From: Sclerotiophoma versabilis
Taxonomy: Eukaryota; Ascomycota; Dothideomycetes; Pleosporales; Didymellaceae
DNA length: 64,000 nucleotides
Assembly: GCA_012274445.1 (NCBI GenBank)
Contig: JAAROD010000049.1
Span: 558,001-622,000, forward strand
Direction: 5' to 3'
The position numbers were made by a program, and so were the translations under genes. The notes under the pieces are model-generated. The model saw only the letters and a list, made by a program, of their open reading frames with translations. It was not told the DNA's origin and ran no database searches. This document shows positions 11,768 through 23,358 of the stretch, piece after piece. The number at the start of each line of letters is the position of its first letter. The first letter of the stretch is position 1.

Positions 11768-12202
11768 CTCTTGAGTTAAGCATGGGTTGTTTTCTTGCCT
11801 TGCGTACATTTTTGTCGATTTCTTTTATCATTTGTTCTGTCCCTTCAGCGTTTGTTTTGTCCTCGAGTCCATATTTCTTTAATGAAGCATATCGGCGGAT
11901 GCATTGATGGCAATGGTGGAGTCAATCAATGACGCATGAATATGTATAACGGCCGTACATAGCATAGCACGACATGATGAAGTTAGCGAGCATCGTTACG
12001 ACTAAGGTCGTATGACCTGGCAAGGTTACAGAATATTGGTTTCTCTGGCGTTTTGGGGGTTACTCTTCGACCTGTATATTGTATCAATTACAACCTTTGT
12101 GCGTTTCTGCCCTCGATACCATTAATGTCTCCGCTCGACAGCCCGTTATGTGAGTGATGTGATTTGCATATAGGAATGAAGTGTCCTTGACGTCGAAAGG
12201 GA
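11768..12202. other. Convergent 3' intergenic region
   Basis: This lies between the stops of the coiled-coil gene (+) and the thiolase-like gene (-). I see only untranslated sequence, with no repeat or RNA gene. Confidence 0.6.
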
Positions 12203-13902
12203 CTACAACTTTGCCGGCTTGTCGAAAGCAAACAGCCCTCTCCCTTTCGTTTTCTTATCTTGCCAAACCCATCCAGACTTGCCCACAATCTCTCCTGTCC
12301 CCTCCGCCGTCTGTTTCAGTGTACTCTCATCGCCATGGTTGGCAAGGAAGCGTTTTCCATCGCTCTTCAGCCGCCCAACAATATGACCACGCAAAGAACT
12401 TCCATCGCGATTGAACTCAACAGTATACGTCTGCGTGACATCAGCAAAGCTATCCATGGCCACTTCGGACCCGGAGTACCATACCTCAACAACACACTCC
12501 CCCTGTGCTTCTTCCGCCAACGCTGGTACCTCGACATCACTCAGCACCTCCGGTAGCGCATCGGCCACCGGATACTTGTCTCCTCTCGGCTTCGATCCAA
12601 GAACAACAACGTGCTGATAACTCAACACACCACCATTACACAGCACTAACCCCTTCTTCCCCTTGCCCGCGCGCAGCTGCCGCGTCATCTCCGTCAGCGC
12701 ATGCATACTGTAGTTATTCCCCGCGCCGCCAAAGCTCGTAAGGCCACCGAGCAGCGTGAGCAGTTTCGGGCCGCCAGTAATGGGAAGCGAGAGCGCAGTG
12801 GCAGCAAGCTTAGGCACAATGGGGAAACACGAGTATACATCTACGAGATCCAGGTCGTCGGGTGCGGTATCCGAGAGCGAGAGCGCGGCAGAGAGCGACC
12901 GTTGAATCGAGGGTGACGAGTGGAAATCCGGCCGGTTCCAGAATTCAGGGGCGTCTGCGGTCCCTGCGCCGCCAAGTGGGTAGATCCAGCGCGATTCTGG
13001 AATGGAGACTTGTCGGGCGAAAGAGGTCGAGGTTAGGATTAGCGCTGCGGATAGGTTGACCGTGTTGAATGCGTTCATCAAGAGTGGGTATGGGTAGCAT
13101 ATCATCCTGTTTTTGTCGCTCACTGTGCCGATTGTTTTCTCGTCTTGGCTTTTGCCCTGGCTCCATGCGTAGTCATGTGTGGAGGCGACTTTGCTGAATT
13201 CAGCGTATAGCTTTGCGCTCTCTTCGTTGTTGGCTTTTAGGCTTTGCCCGCGGTGTGCGCGGAATGCGTTTTCATACAGTGGGTATACGTGTATGGGTGC
13301 ACCGATCTTGTGGATAGCACCGAGATCTGTAGCAGAGTGAGTGGAGAGACGCTGCCAGAGAGTTGAGATCGTACTGTTTCCCAGATCTCGGCCGGTGGGC
13401 GTAAAGACGGAATCTACAGCCGAAGAAGGCGTAGTCCAGCCTGGTGGTGGAAGTTTCTTGGCCGCTGCACACGCAGATACTGGGCTCGTTAGCAGTCGTA
13501 CAGAAGTCTTGGTTGATGTTGTGATGGCGTACGTGATGCTAACGCTTCACCACCAGTGATGACCGCAACTTTGCAGCCTCCCCTTGCAATCCGTTTCGCA
13601 GCTTCATCGAAGAGCTTTCCCGGCTGGTTGCCGCCGTGTTCGGAATATCTCTTCCACTTGACATTATCCTGCACGCCTAGCTTTTCTGATAACAAGCTGG
13701 GCAAGTCAGGGTAAGGCCAAGTCCATGTCTTCACGACATCTATGCTGTCAATTGCGGACTTCAGTTCTGATGCCGAGCTTGACGAAGCATCTTTGAGGGC
13801 GATTTCGATGGCTTCGAGCATCAGCGTTGCCGGCTCTTTTGCGTTGTTGATGTCGCGATTCTTGACGTCGCCTACGCCAATAATCACTGGGACTTCTGCC
13901 AT
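12203..13902 (-). CDS. Thiolase-superfamily protein (SCP2/acetyl-CoA acetyltransferase-like)
   Basis: Three exons join in phase on the minus strand: 13902-13533, 13479-13375 and 13326-12203, giving 532 residues. The introns are 53 bp (GTACGC, GCTAAC branch point) and 48 bp (GTACGA). The product opens MAEVPVIIGVGD, then SEHGGNQPGKLFDEAAKRIA and VITGGEALAS, as in thiolase-fold proteins. Next come LMNAFNTVNLSAA, DDLDLVDVYSCFP and TSFGGAGNNYSMHAL. A C-terminal OB-like extension (TYTVEFNRDGSSLRGHIVGR) follows, as in SCP-x-type acetyl-CoA acetyltransferase-like proteins. I do not see the usual nucleophilic Cys context of degradative thiolases, so the chemistry is uncertain. No peroxisomal PTS1 is present (it ends KPAKL), which argues weakly against import by that route. 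Confidence 0.82.
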
Positions 13903-14695
13903 TGTAACAGCGTCGATGTTGGACTTTTCGATGAGTGTAGAAAAAGATTATATAAAGAGCAAAGGCTCATGCTGATTCAAAGACTACATGTTTGTCCGCT
14001 GTCACTGAGGTTAGAGAGTCGTGAGGAGCGAGAGGAGGCTGATTTGCCGAGGTACGAATGGATTGATAAGATTAGATCTTACACCTCCGCCTCCGCCTCC
14101 CCTCATACACTTGCATCGTATTCACCGCGAATGTGTTCTTGATGATTGTCACGTACAGAACTGCAGCAGCAATCTTACTGTGCTCGATATTGGCCAGCGC
14201 TGCTTGAGTCAGCACGCTCAGGCTCTTAAGCTACGGTTTCACGCTGATCGTTTCATCGGCTCCCCACGCTCTTTGATTAGTTTTGATTGAAGGCCCGACC
14301 TCCCATCGTCACACAAAATATGACGCTCATCGGTCATTCAACAAGTATAGAAACTGATTTCAGCAACCTCGTTCTTGAAAAGACTCATATTCTCGTCTCG
14401 AGATGCTTTGTGCACTGCATCATGAAGCCTTCGTGTCGTACGAGCGAACGATGACCATTTCGATGATAAGCTTCGGAGCTCCGAGAGGCGATAACGGCGA
14501 GATTGGGGACGCGACAATGGCGTCCTATTCTTAGGTGACAGCGCGCGCATATTATGTTTCTTTAAGTCCGTTCTTATTCTCACGGAGTTTCTTTCACTGT
14601 GCAACTACCTATATTTATATGGCCCTTTCAAATCTCTTATCACATTCCCTTAGGATTTCTTGTACCTGCATAAGTCTCGATCGAAGCCCCCCACT
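13903..14695. promoter_or_regulatory. Divergent promoter region (thiolase-like / FSH1)
   Basis: This 793-bp region lies between divergent start codons. It has a purine/pyrimidine-biased CTCCGCCTCCGCC stretch near 14084-14100. I found no recognisable gene and no clear operator. Confidence 0.4.
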
Positions 14696-15556
14696 ATGCC
14701 TTCGATAGACACCCCACCCGCTTCCAAGATACCCCCTACCAAGCCTGATACAAAATCGTTACCAAGGATACTCTGCCTACACGGCGGCGGCGTCAATGCA
14801 GCAATCTTCAAGGCGCAATCACGATCACTCATCCGACACTTGCAACACTCTTTTCGTCTTGTATGGGCAGACGCGCCCTTCTTCTGCGACCCTCACGCTG
14901 ACGTCGTTGACGTCTACGGCTCATATGCGCCTTTTCGCCGCTGGCTAAGATGGCTACCTGAACATGCTGAGATTGATGCCGAGAGCTGTATCGAGGAGAT
15001 CGGGTACGCTATACGGACTGCGATGGAGGACGACGATCGAGAAGGTGGCACGGGAGAGTGGGTAGGCCTGATGGGCTTCAGTCAGGGTGCGAAGTTGTCG
15101 GCAAGCATTTTGCTTGAGCAGCAAGCCAGAGTGGCAAAGGCGAGAAGAGAGGGACGAAGCATTGAGGTCGGCTTTACTGGGATACCAGGTCTGCACTGGC
15201 GATTTGGGATTATACTCGCAGGAAGAGCGCCGCTGAGTAACTTGAACCCAGAGGTCTTGACAAGTCCGGCACTGGTGGGCGCAGAGGACCTGTCTGAAGG
15301 GTTCCAATTTTGCAAAGAGGTGGACGAGGACACGATACTGAGAATGCCGACGCTGCATGTGCATGGCATGGCCGATGCAGGTTTATACTTGCACAGGAAG
15401 CTACTGCACGATTATTGCTCGCAAGACTCCACAGTGCTGGTGGAATGGGAAGGTGCGCATCGAATACCGTTGAAGAGTAAAGATGTTGATGCGGTTGTTG
15501 GCGCAATATACGACATCGCGCAAAGCACTGGAGTCAAAGTGACCAGAACAGTATAG
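14696..15556 (+). CDS. FSH1-family serine hydrolase
   Basis: This single-exon gene encodes 286 residues from ATG 14696; the open frame upstream has only a TTG. It is an alpha/beta hydrolase of the fungal FSH1 (DUF341) family. The oxyanion segment LCLHGGGVNAAIF is at about residues 27-38, the nucleophile elbow GFSQG has Ser at about 129, and the catalytic His sits in EGAHRIP near the C-terminus. The probable acid lies in HVHGMADAGL. FSH proteins are small cytosolic esterases, and some homologues act as thioesterases in secondary metabolism. No biosynthetic partner gene is adjacent, so I keep the general name. It is divergent from the thiolase-like gene. Confidence 0.9.
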   Translation: MPSIDTPPASKIPPTKPDTKSLPRILCLHGGGVNAAIFKAQSRSLIRHLQHSFRLVWADAPFFCDPHADVVDVYGSYAPFRRWLRWLPEHAEIDAESCIEEIGYAIRTAMEDDDREGGTGEWVGLMGFSQGAKLSASILLEQQARVAKARREGRSIEVGFTGIPGLHWRFGIILAGRAPLSNLNPEVLTSPALVGAEDLSEGFQFCKEVDEDTILRMPTLHVHGMADAGLYLHRKLLHDYCSQDSTVLVEWEGAHRIPLKSKDVDAVVGAIYDIAQSTGVKVTRTV

Positions 15557-15995
15557 ATACCCAGGTACTCATGCGAAAGAGATCTTTACGACTTTAGTCG
15601 AGCTTTGGATTGCACCTTTTGGTGGCAGATCCATCCAGCCAGCCTCCGCGGAGTTTCAACACTAGCGCCATCATTGACTTTCCACCTCTTCCGCCACAGT
15701 GCATTCATCTTATCTCTTCCTTTCCTCAAGAGGGACAAGCAAGACTTGCGAGTTATATCTACGAACAATTGTCACTCAATGCAAGACACAAGTCATTAGA
15801 GCATACCCTCGACGCTAGAAGTCATGACGTATGCACAGCTGTCACGCATGCTGTAGACGACTTGTGACGCAATGGTTAAGCCTTCTGCTTAATATGTTTG
15901 AAAGAGGAGAAATGAAACTATCAATAGCATTATACAAACCTTTACAACTCACTACACTCCTCCATCTTTGAGACCCAGCAACTATTGCAGTCAAT
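15557..15995. other. Intergenic region, FSH1 to small gene
   Basis: This holds the 3' region of the FSH1 gene and the promoter of the small three-exon gene. I see no feature that I can support. Confidence 0.5.
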
Positions 15996-16393
15996 ATGTC
16001 GAGCCAGCCAGGATCCCACACAGCCGACGCAGACATTCCGAACAAAGCTCAGCAGGAAGCACCCCAGGGCAAGAAGGAGAACATGGCAGATGCAAGTTTT
16101 CAGTAGTCTCATCGACCGAAGACTCGACTAATACACGATAGGCAAGAGCCCCTGGCCACATTGCCGGAGTCGAGGGGAAGAGCGTGAGTTCCACAACAAA
16201 TAACTTTCAAACGACACTGACCAGACAAATTTAGACCGAAGACACCGCTGCAGACACCAACCCTGAAGCCGCTCGAAGCCATGCTAAAGACGGAGGCCAG
16301 GCTTCGATTGTTCCTCAGAAGATCCAGGAAGAGCTGCCTGAGAGTGTCGAACGTGCTGTACCAAACGCCATTCATGACACCGGTAGCAAGTAA
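15996..16393 (+). CDS. Small hydrophilic fungal protein, three exons with a GC-AG intron
   Basis: The exons are 15996-16091, 16142-16183 and 16235-16393, all in phase 0, giving 98 residues. The protein begins MSSQPGSHTADADIPNKAQQ, continues through ARAPGHIAGVEGKS, and ends AVPNAIHDTGSK. It is hydrophilic, rich in Ala, Glu, Gln and Ser, and has no signal peptide or membrane segment. Intron 1 starts GCAAGT, a GC donor, with a GACTAAT branch point and an ATAG acceptor. Intron 2 starts GTGAGT and ends TTTAG. Using GTTTT as an alternative donor shifts the frame away from the HIAGVEGKS segment. Small hydrophilic proteins of this kind are common in filamentous ascomycetes and sometimes stress-induced; I do not assign a function. 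Confidence 0.72.
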
Positions 16394-17717
16394 GCTTGTT
16401 AAAAATAGATAAAGAGAAAACAAGCCGTTCGTAATACCTGAATTAAATCCTAGTCAAGGTTAGGATATCGCTTCATCATTTAGAGATCGTTTTATTGGTT
16501 GTCCACTCAACCTGGCATATGAGACACAGCTCTGGTGGGCGTGTACCACAGCCATCACGAGACATCATGCGTGACCGCTAACATTTTCACAACACTAGCT
16601 CAAATTTTCTGTTTAGCTAGACACCTCAGCAATCGTGATGTATTAGCTGACAAGGTGATCAGGATTCTGGAGGGTGGACTGGCTCTCCACATGACTTCAC
16701 CTGTGTATTCGATTGTCTGGACGCTATTGGCTGGCTTAGCTGCATTGTTGGTTGCAGAGTGTCTGAACAGAGCATGGCGCACTAAATGGTACGAGGCGAT
16801 CTTACAAAAACAAGGCCTGTGGAGTGCATCTCTTTGTACTCGTGCGAAAATAGAGACTAAGCTTTGGACAGCCCATGCCGCCTCATAACATTTTGCTTGG
16901 ACGCCTTGGTCTAGCCGCTAGCATACAAAAAACCTTCTGTCAAATTTCCATGGCCATTGTCTTGCGGACCAAATCTACCAAAGGTATCCGGATTCCGGAC
17001 CAACATTCTACCTGGACTTATGACCGTTCTTGTAGCCTATGCTTATTGTAATCGATCCGGATATGATTGCGGAATTCTGTACTCCAGAAAATTTGCTTCC
17101 AAAGCATTCTGGTGTCAAACATTCATGTATCCTTGGGGATACATAGAAATCTAGAGGAAGCTCATCAATCCTAGGGTTTCGGCTGCGCATACGGAGAGCC
17201 TGGTACCAACTATCGTGAACAAGGTGATAGTATTCCGTGAAGACCTCTTACGAAGGTTCAAAGAAGGAAACATGTTCTCCGTACAGATCATGCACTGGGT
17301 CTGGCAATCGCCGTGATCGAAAAACTTTGGTTGTAACTGCTCCCTTTATCCGCTATTCTTACTGCGTTTGTTGGCCCGAGTCAAGAGGCAAAGGTCGACA
17401 TCCAGGCCAACACATTTGATGAATCTTAGCATTATTGCATCAGGTTTTCTCGCCCAGGTGATTATCGCCAGAAAACACAGGCATTGGCGTTCTAAACTGG
17501 TAACGAAAATGTAGGGTTGCTGACTAATGTTTGAAGTACTTCCGAAATGCCCCAGCCAATCTTTATCATCTTCATCGCCATCTCTCGGCTTGCGCAACCA
17601 AGTAGCCTTCCCTGAATCAATCACATCTCCAACCTCATTGTTGTTGCCTTCAGATTATCAAGATGTTCGGGTAACCGAGGGCTACGCATCATTAGGACCA
17701 TCAGGTTTCCTGACATT
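16394..17717. other. Long gene-free stretch
   Basis: This 1.3-kb region has no supportable gene. The longest frame (from 16535) begins with GTG and has no recognisable domain. The sequence is relatively AT-rich with scattered stops. I see no terminal repeats or transposase remnants, but an old, mutated element cannot be excluded. Confidence 0.45.
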
Positions 17718-19597
17718 ATGCGCCGACTCCCATCCATGCGATCCCACTGCTACATTCCGCATGTAAACCCAAGCCCGAAGCAATACTGTCGCTCAATCTC
17801 GAAAACTCGCACGCTATTATACGATCAGCGTCATGTCAACGTGGGCTCTCGTCAGACAGGTAAGCATACCCATCTGAGCCGCGATTCAATACATCACTCA
17901 TCCCTATCAGATTGGAATTCTAACGAAGATCTATTTAATTTCACGCGTGGTCGTTTTATTGTAGATGAGACAGAAAATGTTCGACAGCGAGAGATCAGAT
18001 TCGACTTGAACAAGCTTGCGAGTGTCGCGGCAGACTCGGTCGGCGCCGCTCAATGCATTTCTATCAAGAAGTACCCCGACGGCATGTTCAACAAAGCATA
18101 CCTCGTGTCTATGGAAGATGGCCAAGAAGTCGTAGCCAAGGTGCCCAATCCGAATGCTGGCATTCCGCACTTTACTACGGCGAGTGAAGTTGCCACGATG
18201 AACTTTGTACGTTCAACCTGCACATCTGAACGCGAGGTCTCGCTAACGCTGTGATGTAAAAGGCCAGAGAAGCCCTTAACACGCCAGCGCCTCATGTCTA
18301 CTCATGGAACTCACATGCGAAATCACACCCTGTTGGTGCTGAATTCATAATCATGGATAAAATCAAGGGTGTTCCATTGTCTCAAGTCTGGGACACGATG
18401 AAGTTAACCCAGATGCTCCAGTTTCTTCTTGCCTTGACAAGTCTTCAGAAGCGATGGCTGAGCGTTTCATTCTCTCATTATGGTAGCTTGTATTATACGG
18501 GAGACGTGCAGCCACCTGTAGGCAACCACTACGTCAAGGATGGTGAGGTTGTCAAAGATTCAAAGTTTAGTATTGGCCCGACTACAGGCCGGGATTGGAT
18601 TGATGCAGGACGTTCAGTCCTGGATACAGAGAAGGGACCATGTACGTTGGTGGTGATAGCATCTTTGTGTAGCTGCTGAAAAGTTTTATGGGCTTCTCTA
18701 ACGCAGTATCTGCAAGCAGTCGGGACGCGAGAGACGAACGCAGTCCAAACCTTGAAACTCCCCAAACAGATTGCCCTTTTCTGTGGCCCAAAACTCTACC
18801 GACCAGACATGGAAAAGAAGCTTACTGCGTTAGCATGTTACCAACAAGTCATCGACGCTCTTATCCCAAAGGACAATAATATTACTAAGTCATTCCTGTG
18901 GCATAATGATTTGCATCCTGACAACATCTTCGTAGATCCACATGATCCTGAAAAGATTACCGGGATTATTGACTGGCAGTCTTGCCACATCTCGCCGCTG
19001 TTCAACCACAATCCCGATCCGGCTTTCTTGGACTGGGATGGCCTTGAGCCTGAGACACTCGATCTGGTACCAATGCCGAGCCTTTCTGGGCTTTCCACAG
19101 AAGAAAGATCTGCTGCTGTGCGCGAGTATACGGTCCAAAATGTGTTTATCGGATGGCGGAAACTCATGCATGCCAAAAACCCAGATTTGTATCAAGTAGC
19201 CGAATTTCGAAAGACGACAGCATATGGGCTGATATTTCTTGCCCACCGTATGTTTGAATACGGCGAGTCGCACTTCCAATCGCTTCTAGTAGATCTCAAA
19301 GACACGTGGGCGGACTTACCTGGCGTCACAAGCCATACCCCCCTCCCGTTCAGCTTTTCGGACGCAGATATTGCCCGTATCAAGTTGGATAGCGATGGTG
19401 CGGTAGCAGGAACCGAGCTTGTTGCGGCGGTTAAGGAGAGATTGGGCGATTTATGGCCGGATAAAGGCTTCATCGAGCATGAGCGATACGATGATTGCAA
19501 AGCTGCCCTCCATGAAGTCAGAGACCAAATATTGGAGCAATTGGCCGAAACTGACGAGGAAAAAGATGAGTTCAAGCAGTACTGGCCATTTGAATGA
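17718..19597 (+). CDS. AIM9/APH-like phosphotransferase, probably mitochondrial
   Basis: My model is 17718-17859, 17911-18206, 18263-18641 and 18684-19597 (576 residues). The first intron is 51 bp (GTAAGC...ATCAG) and could be retained in frame. The second has a GCTAAC branch point. The third (18642-18683) is the least certain: acceptors at 18716 and 18719 also keep phase, but 18683 preserves the segment WASLTQYLQAVGTRE. The N-terminus is basic and Ser-rich, as in mitochondrial presequences. The DLFNFTRGRFI block, a kinase-like N-lobe (VVAKVPNPNAG), LWHNDLHPDNIFVD (the catalytic HxDLHxxN loop) and GIIDWQ (the metal-binding D) place it with the fungal AIM9 and aminoglycoside-phosphotransferase-like family. 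The substrate is unknown. Confidence 0.8.
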
Positions 19598-20014
19598 TCT
19601 TTGCCCTAAGAAAGTCTATTTTAGAGAAAGGCTTCACTCCATTGCGACCATTTCAGCTAACATGACGATGGCAAAAGCCAGCAACTCGATCAGAAGTACC
19701 CGTCTTCCGCCGTTGTATCGTTCAGTGAATTTCTTGAAGATCTAATAGTAAATCACATCCACTCAAGCCCAAGTAGCTGGGCCTGCACTATCAGCTAGTC
19801 GACAATGTGATCGGGAAAGTGGGATGATCATTAGGATGCGTCTGCAACATGCAATAAAGGGCAGAAGGCTTTACAGGAGGACTCTGAGGTCATTACTATG
19901 CTCAAGGAGATGTTGCGGTCAAAGAGAGGTCAAAGGGAGTTCAAGGCTTCTCACAGTCGTTTTGCCTGTTACAGCTGGCCTGCCTTTTCTGTGGCTCTTG
20001 TCCAGAAATAACTT
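19598..20014. other. Convergent 3' intergenic region
   Basis: This lies between the phosphotransferase stop and the HET gene stop. I see nothing beyond untranslated sequence. Confidence 0.5.
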
Positions 20015-21877
20015 TCAATACAGGTGAAAATCAACCGCTGCCTCGCCATCCTTGCGCCACTTTTGAACCGCTAGCCCATCCATTACATCATATACATAGC
20101 ACTCTGCTACCAAGCGATAGTGTTTTCCATCACCATATGGACGAAGGAGGAATGGAACCGTCCCACCGAACAAAATCACAATTATGTCTTCTTTCTTTAT
20201 AGCTAACGGGCCAAGACCGAGCATGCCATTGCTCGTTACGGACATCCGACGACAAAACACTGTCGGTCCGCAGTTTGCATAGAACCGATATGCCATCGAA
20301 ACCGTCACATCTTCTGTCGTTGAGGGAGCTGCAATAGTGGAAGTTCCTGCTAGGTAACGCTCAAGGTTCCACTCTGCGAACGCTTTGTGTTCGGCAATGT
20401 GAGCTGCAGTATCGTCGACTAGATTCCCATCAAATGCGTATCCGCCGGACAAAGTGAAAGCTAATGTTATCTCGTTGTAGTGATCCTTGTACTGGTGAAT
20501 TACCGCTTGAAGCTGCCTCGGAAGGTCTGCGTGTAGCCAGTTTGGTACGTCAAACCTGTCATCGTCCAAGTCTTGAACAGTATCGACTGCAACACCGCGT
20601 ACTGAAATGGTGCTGCCTAGACTTAGAAGATTACAATCAGGACAAGAAGTCATGCTGATGACCGGGGTCGTGTCTTTACTAGTCATCCTGCCTGGTTTGT
20701 GTAAGTAATCTGTTGACGTTGTTCTCCAATCCGGTACCCATGAGACCCAATCGTCAGGTACATGACGGCCGTGTTGGACGGCAGCAAGGACGTTGAAGTC
20801 TTTCTGCTCCACCAGTGCCTTCCTCGCAACTGCGATGTACACCTTGGCCGTTGTTAGAGAGTAGTCAGGATCGATGAAAGTCCAGTTCTCGGGATCGGAA
20901 TCGCTCGCTGTGAGCCCCAACAGACCGAAAACCTTGTCTCGTGGATCGGATGCTTCCAGTGTTCGTGTTACTACCAGGAGTTCGACGAAATTAACGGCGT
21001 CCCACCCGTTAGTCCAATATTTGAGCATACCCCAGCTCTTCCTCATGCCGTAGTAAGGGTCGTGTTGAATAAACGCTGCCCGGTGATATTCGAGCAGATG
21101 CAATGCGGTGAGACCTATCAGCATAAAATTGACAGATCCATGGCCCCAGAAAGCGTCTGCAGCACGGGACAATGCAACTTCCTGTAATGCCCATAGACGG
21201 TGGAACCATCGACAGCCAAACAAAGAGCGTAGAGCTTGCAGTTCGTGTAAGGCAAAGTCCTCTTGTGCTGGCGTTTTGATTAGTGATCCAGTGGATGAAG
21301 CAGCTCGCCAGACACATGGCGGCTTTGTTGTCATTGTGCCTTCGCTGGTAGACGTCCTTGGTCGCATTGCTTCATGACTTCTCAGGTGTTTACCAGCAAC
21401 CTGGCAGACAAGGGTGAAGCCGGCTTCCACGGTCACAAGATCGTCATGACCTAACCATATGAGTACTTTCGCCGCTTGGGTGTATATCCGACCCATAAGC
21501 TGAACTTGGTGGTTCCGTTCTCCAAAGTCGGCTTGATTAATGCAGATGTTGTCTGCCCAAAGGGAGCACTGACTGTTGCCATGACAGTGACGGAAGACCT
21601 GCAGAGCTTCGAAAAGCGACTTGGTGACGAGGAAGGATTTGTCGTTGCAGAGAATCGTTTTTTGATCTGCATGGTCGCCCCATGCATATGATATTGCCTC
21701 ATAAGCTTGGCCGGGTTTAAAGTCGTCAAGGTCTATCGCCAACATATCACACGAGATTGGACTATCCCAAGACCCGGGGTGTAATTGCAATATACGGATG
21801 TCGTGTCGCCGACGTAGTGGTTCGTATTTGAAGGCTTGACTTTCGATGAATAAAGAGTCGTTCTTCGCTAGATCCAT
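20015..21877 (-). CDS. HET-domain (heterokaryon incompatibility-like) protein
   Basis: This single-exon gene encodes 620 residues from ATG 21877 (MDLAKNDSLF); the frame upstream has only a TTG start. The N-terminal half carries the three hallmark HET blocks: AYEAISYAWG, SLWADNICINQAD, and ERNHQVQLMGRIYTQAAKVLIWLG. The C-terminal half is the variable region usual for the family, with no added repeat domain such as WD40 or ankyrin. Some HET proteins trigger cell death when incompatible hyphae fuse, but most members, which form large families in Pezizomycotina, have no demonstrated role. The gene sits in the sparsest part of the window, with 1.5 kb of gene-free DNA upstream. The family is certain; its biological role is not. 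Confidence 0.9.
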   Translation of the reverse strand: MDLAKNDSLFIESQAFKYEPLRRRHDIRILQLHPGSWDSPISCDMLAIDLDDFKPGQAYEAISYAWGDHADQKTILCNDKSFLVTKSLFEALQVFRHCHGNSQCSLWADNICINQADFGERNHQVQLMGRIYTQAAKVLIWLGHDDLVTVEAGFTLVCQVAGKHLRSHEAMRPRTSTSEGTMTTKPPCVWRAASSTGSLIKTPAQEDFALHELQALRSLFGCRWFHRLWALQEVALSRAADAFWGHGSVNFMLIGLTALHLLEYHRAAFIQHDPYYGMRKSWGMLKYWTNGWDAVNFVELLVVTRTLEASDPRDKVFGLLGLTASDSDPENWTFIDPDYSLTTAKVYIAVARKALVEQKDFNVLAAVQHGRHVPDDWVSWVPDWRTTSTDYLHKPGRMTSKDTTPVISMTSCPDCNLLSLGSTISVRGVAVDTVQDLDDDRFDVPNWLHADLPRQLQAVIHQYKDHYNEITLAFTLSGGYAFDGNLVDDTAAHIAEHKAFAEWNLERYLAGTSTIAAPSTTEDVTVSMAYRFYANCGPTVFCRRMSVTSNGMLGLGPLAIKKEDIIVILFGGTVPFLLRPYGDGKHYRLVAECYVYDVMDGLAVQKWRKDGEAAVDFHLY

Positions 21878-23358
21878 GCTTGGAATACAAGCAGCGACTT
21901 GTTTGCGCCGGTACTTGGAATCAGATAGAGAAAGCGTTCTTGGTAATGAAGCATGTTTCAAATGCCAGTCGAAGGGAAGTAGCTTGTGAAAAACAAAGGA
22001 AACGAGGCTTCTTACAGACCTTATTTGAAAACTGGAGTACTACCAGCAGGGTATGGGGCTGCGGACGGCTGCACGGAGCCGAGTTCCAGGGCTACAACTG
22101 TCAAGTTTAAATCAGGATTGGACCCCAACCAATGCGCTGGTTCATGCGCGAACATGGAACTGGATCATCGCAAGATGAACCCTAGTTTTGTTGCCATGAT
22201 GCCAAACGATTCAAACAGACTTGCTGTCTTCTATTTTGATCAGGTCGGGTACATATGTATCAGTCTCCTGAGCTTCTGGCTCGGGCATAGTTGCTCTTCG
22301 CCCTGGTCTCGGCCACTTGTGCAAGCGTTCCAAATCACTTTGATCGATCATGCACGTGGAAGCAAACCGTACCACAGATAGCGCTCGTGCAGTGAACTGG
22401 CTGCAGTTGCATGCTTGCCAAGCACGCTTAACGAATGAAAATCGTAGAATAAGAGTCCGCATTAATTAGCTTACCTTAGGTGCAGGTGAAGGTGAACGAG
22501 GTCTTGAAATAGCCAAGCAGCCCCAAACCGCGCGCACACGATTCCGAAATTTCATAGAACGGGTCATGGGGCCATAGCGGCGCATCTCAGCTCCCCGACG
22601 GCATGTAGTGGCCGACTAAGACTGTAGCAGAAGACTTGGACGCAGCAACCTTGGAACGTTGTAGTGTATGGATGCATCGCCCCGCTTACATGTTATCACG
22701 TGAACAGGTTATAATTACATCGTGTCCGAACACAGTGAGTTCAAGCGATACTGATATTCACGCACTTCTTCTCGTCTCAGCGTTGTCCCCATGTGCATAC
22801 GCATCACTGATCAACTCTCACTATCTTTGGGGTCTTGCTCTGACCTGTATACAGAAGTGACTGCTCAGTCTTCAGTTTCAATGTCAGGGGCAATTGCACG
22901 CCCTGAATAAGAAATACATGACCGCCAAGATCGCATATCCCTTGTCCCAGAGGGAGGTACTCGGATGCCGTACTACAATCACGCTTGCTCATCGCTCACG
23001 GACACTTCCTTTTCTGGCACCAAATTACCACATTGACACGGCCGCCCGACCAGTATGCGTTTTCTCGATTGCTTACATCATTTCATTCCTCACATACGGG
23101 TATCTAGTTCACCTCCTCTGCCCAATGCAAAGACATTGCCTTCATTACATTGCTTTCGTGCATGTCATAATCATAACCGATGCTCTCATCATTTCCTATG
23201 GCCTTACCATCCAAAGAATATTGGAACGCTTGCACGTCCCGTCCCATATTCCTCGGAGTTGTTGACAGCCACTTAACAGTCGGGCTTCTGAAGTCTCTAG
23301 GATGCTGTCCAAAAAATCCTGGAATGGCAAGATATTGGAATGGAAGTTGTTCGCTCGC
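21878..23358. other. Gene-free stretch between HET and penta-EF-hand genes
   Basis: This 1.5-kb region is the promoter of the HET gene plus the 3' region of the penta-EF-hand gene. It contains CACGTG at 22353-22358 and 22697-22702. Short ORFs here show no domain, and I see no repeat or transposon ends. Confidence 0.45.

Noticed and set aside
16535..16888. 117-codon frame in the gene-poor stretch
   Set aside because: It starts with GTG, has no good in-frame ATG near its 5' end, and shows no domain.
21878..21961. Longer start for the HET gene at 21961
   Set aside because: It begins with TTG; the first ATG is at 21877.
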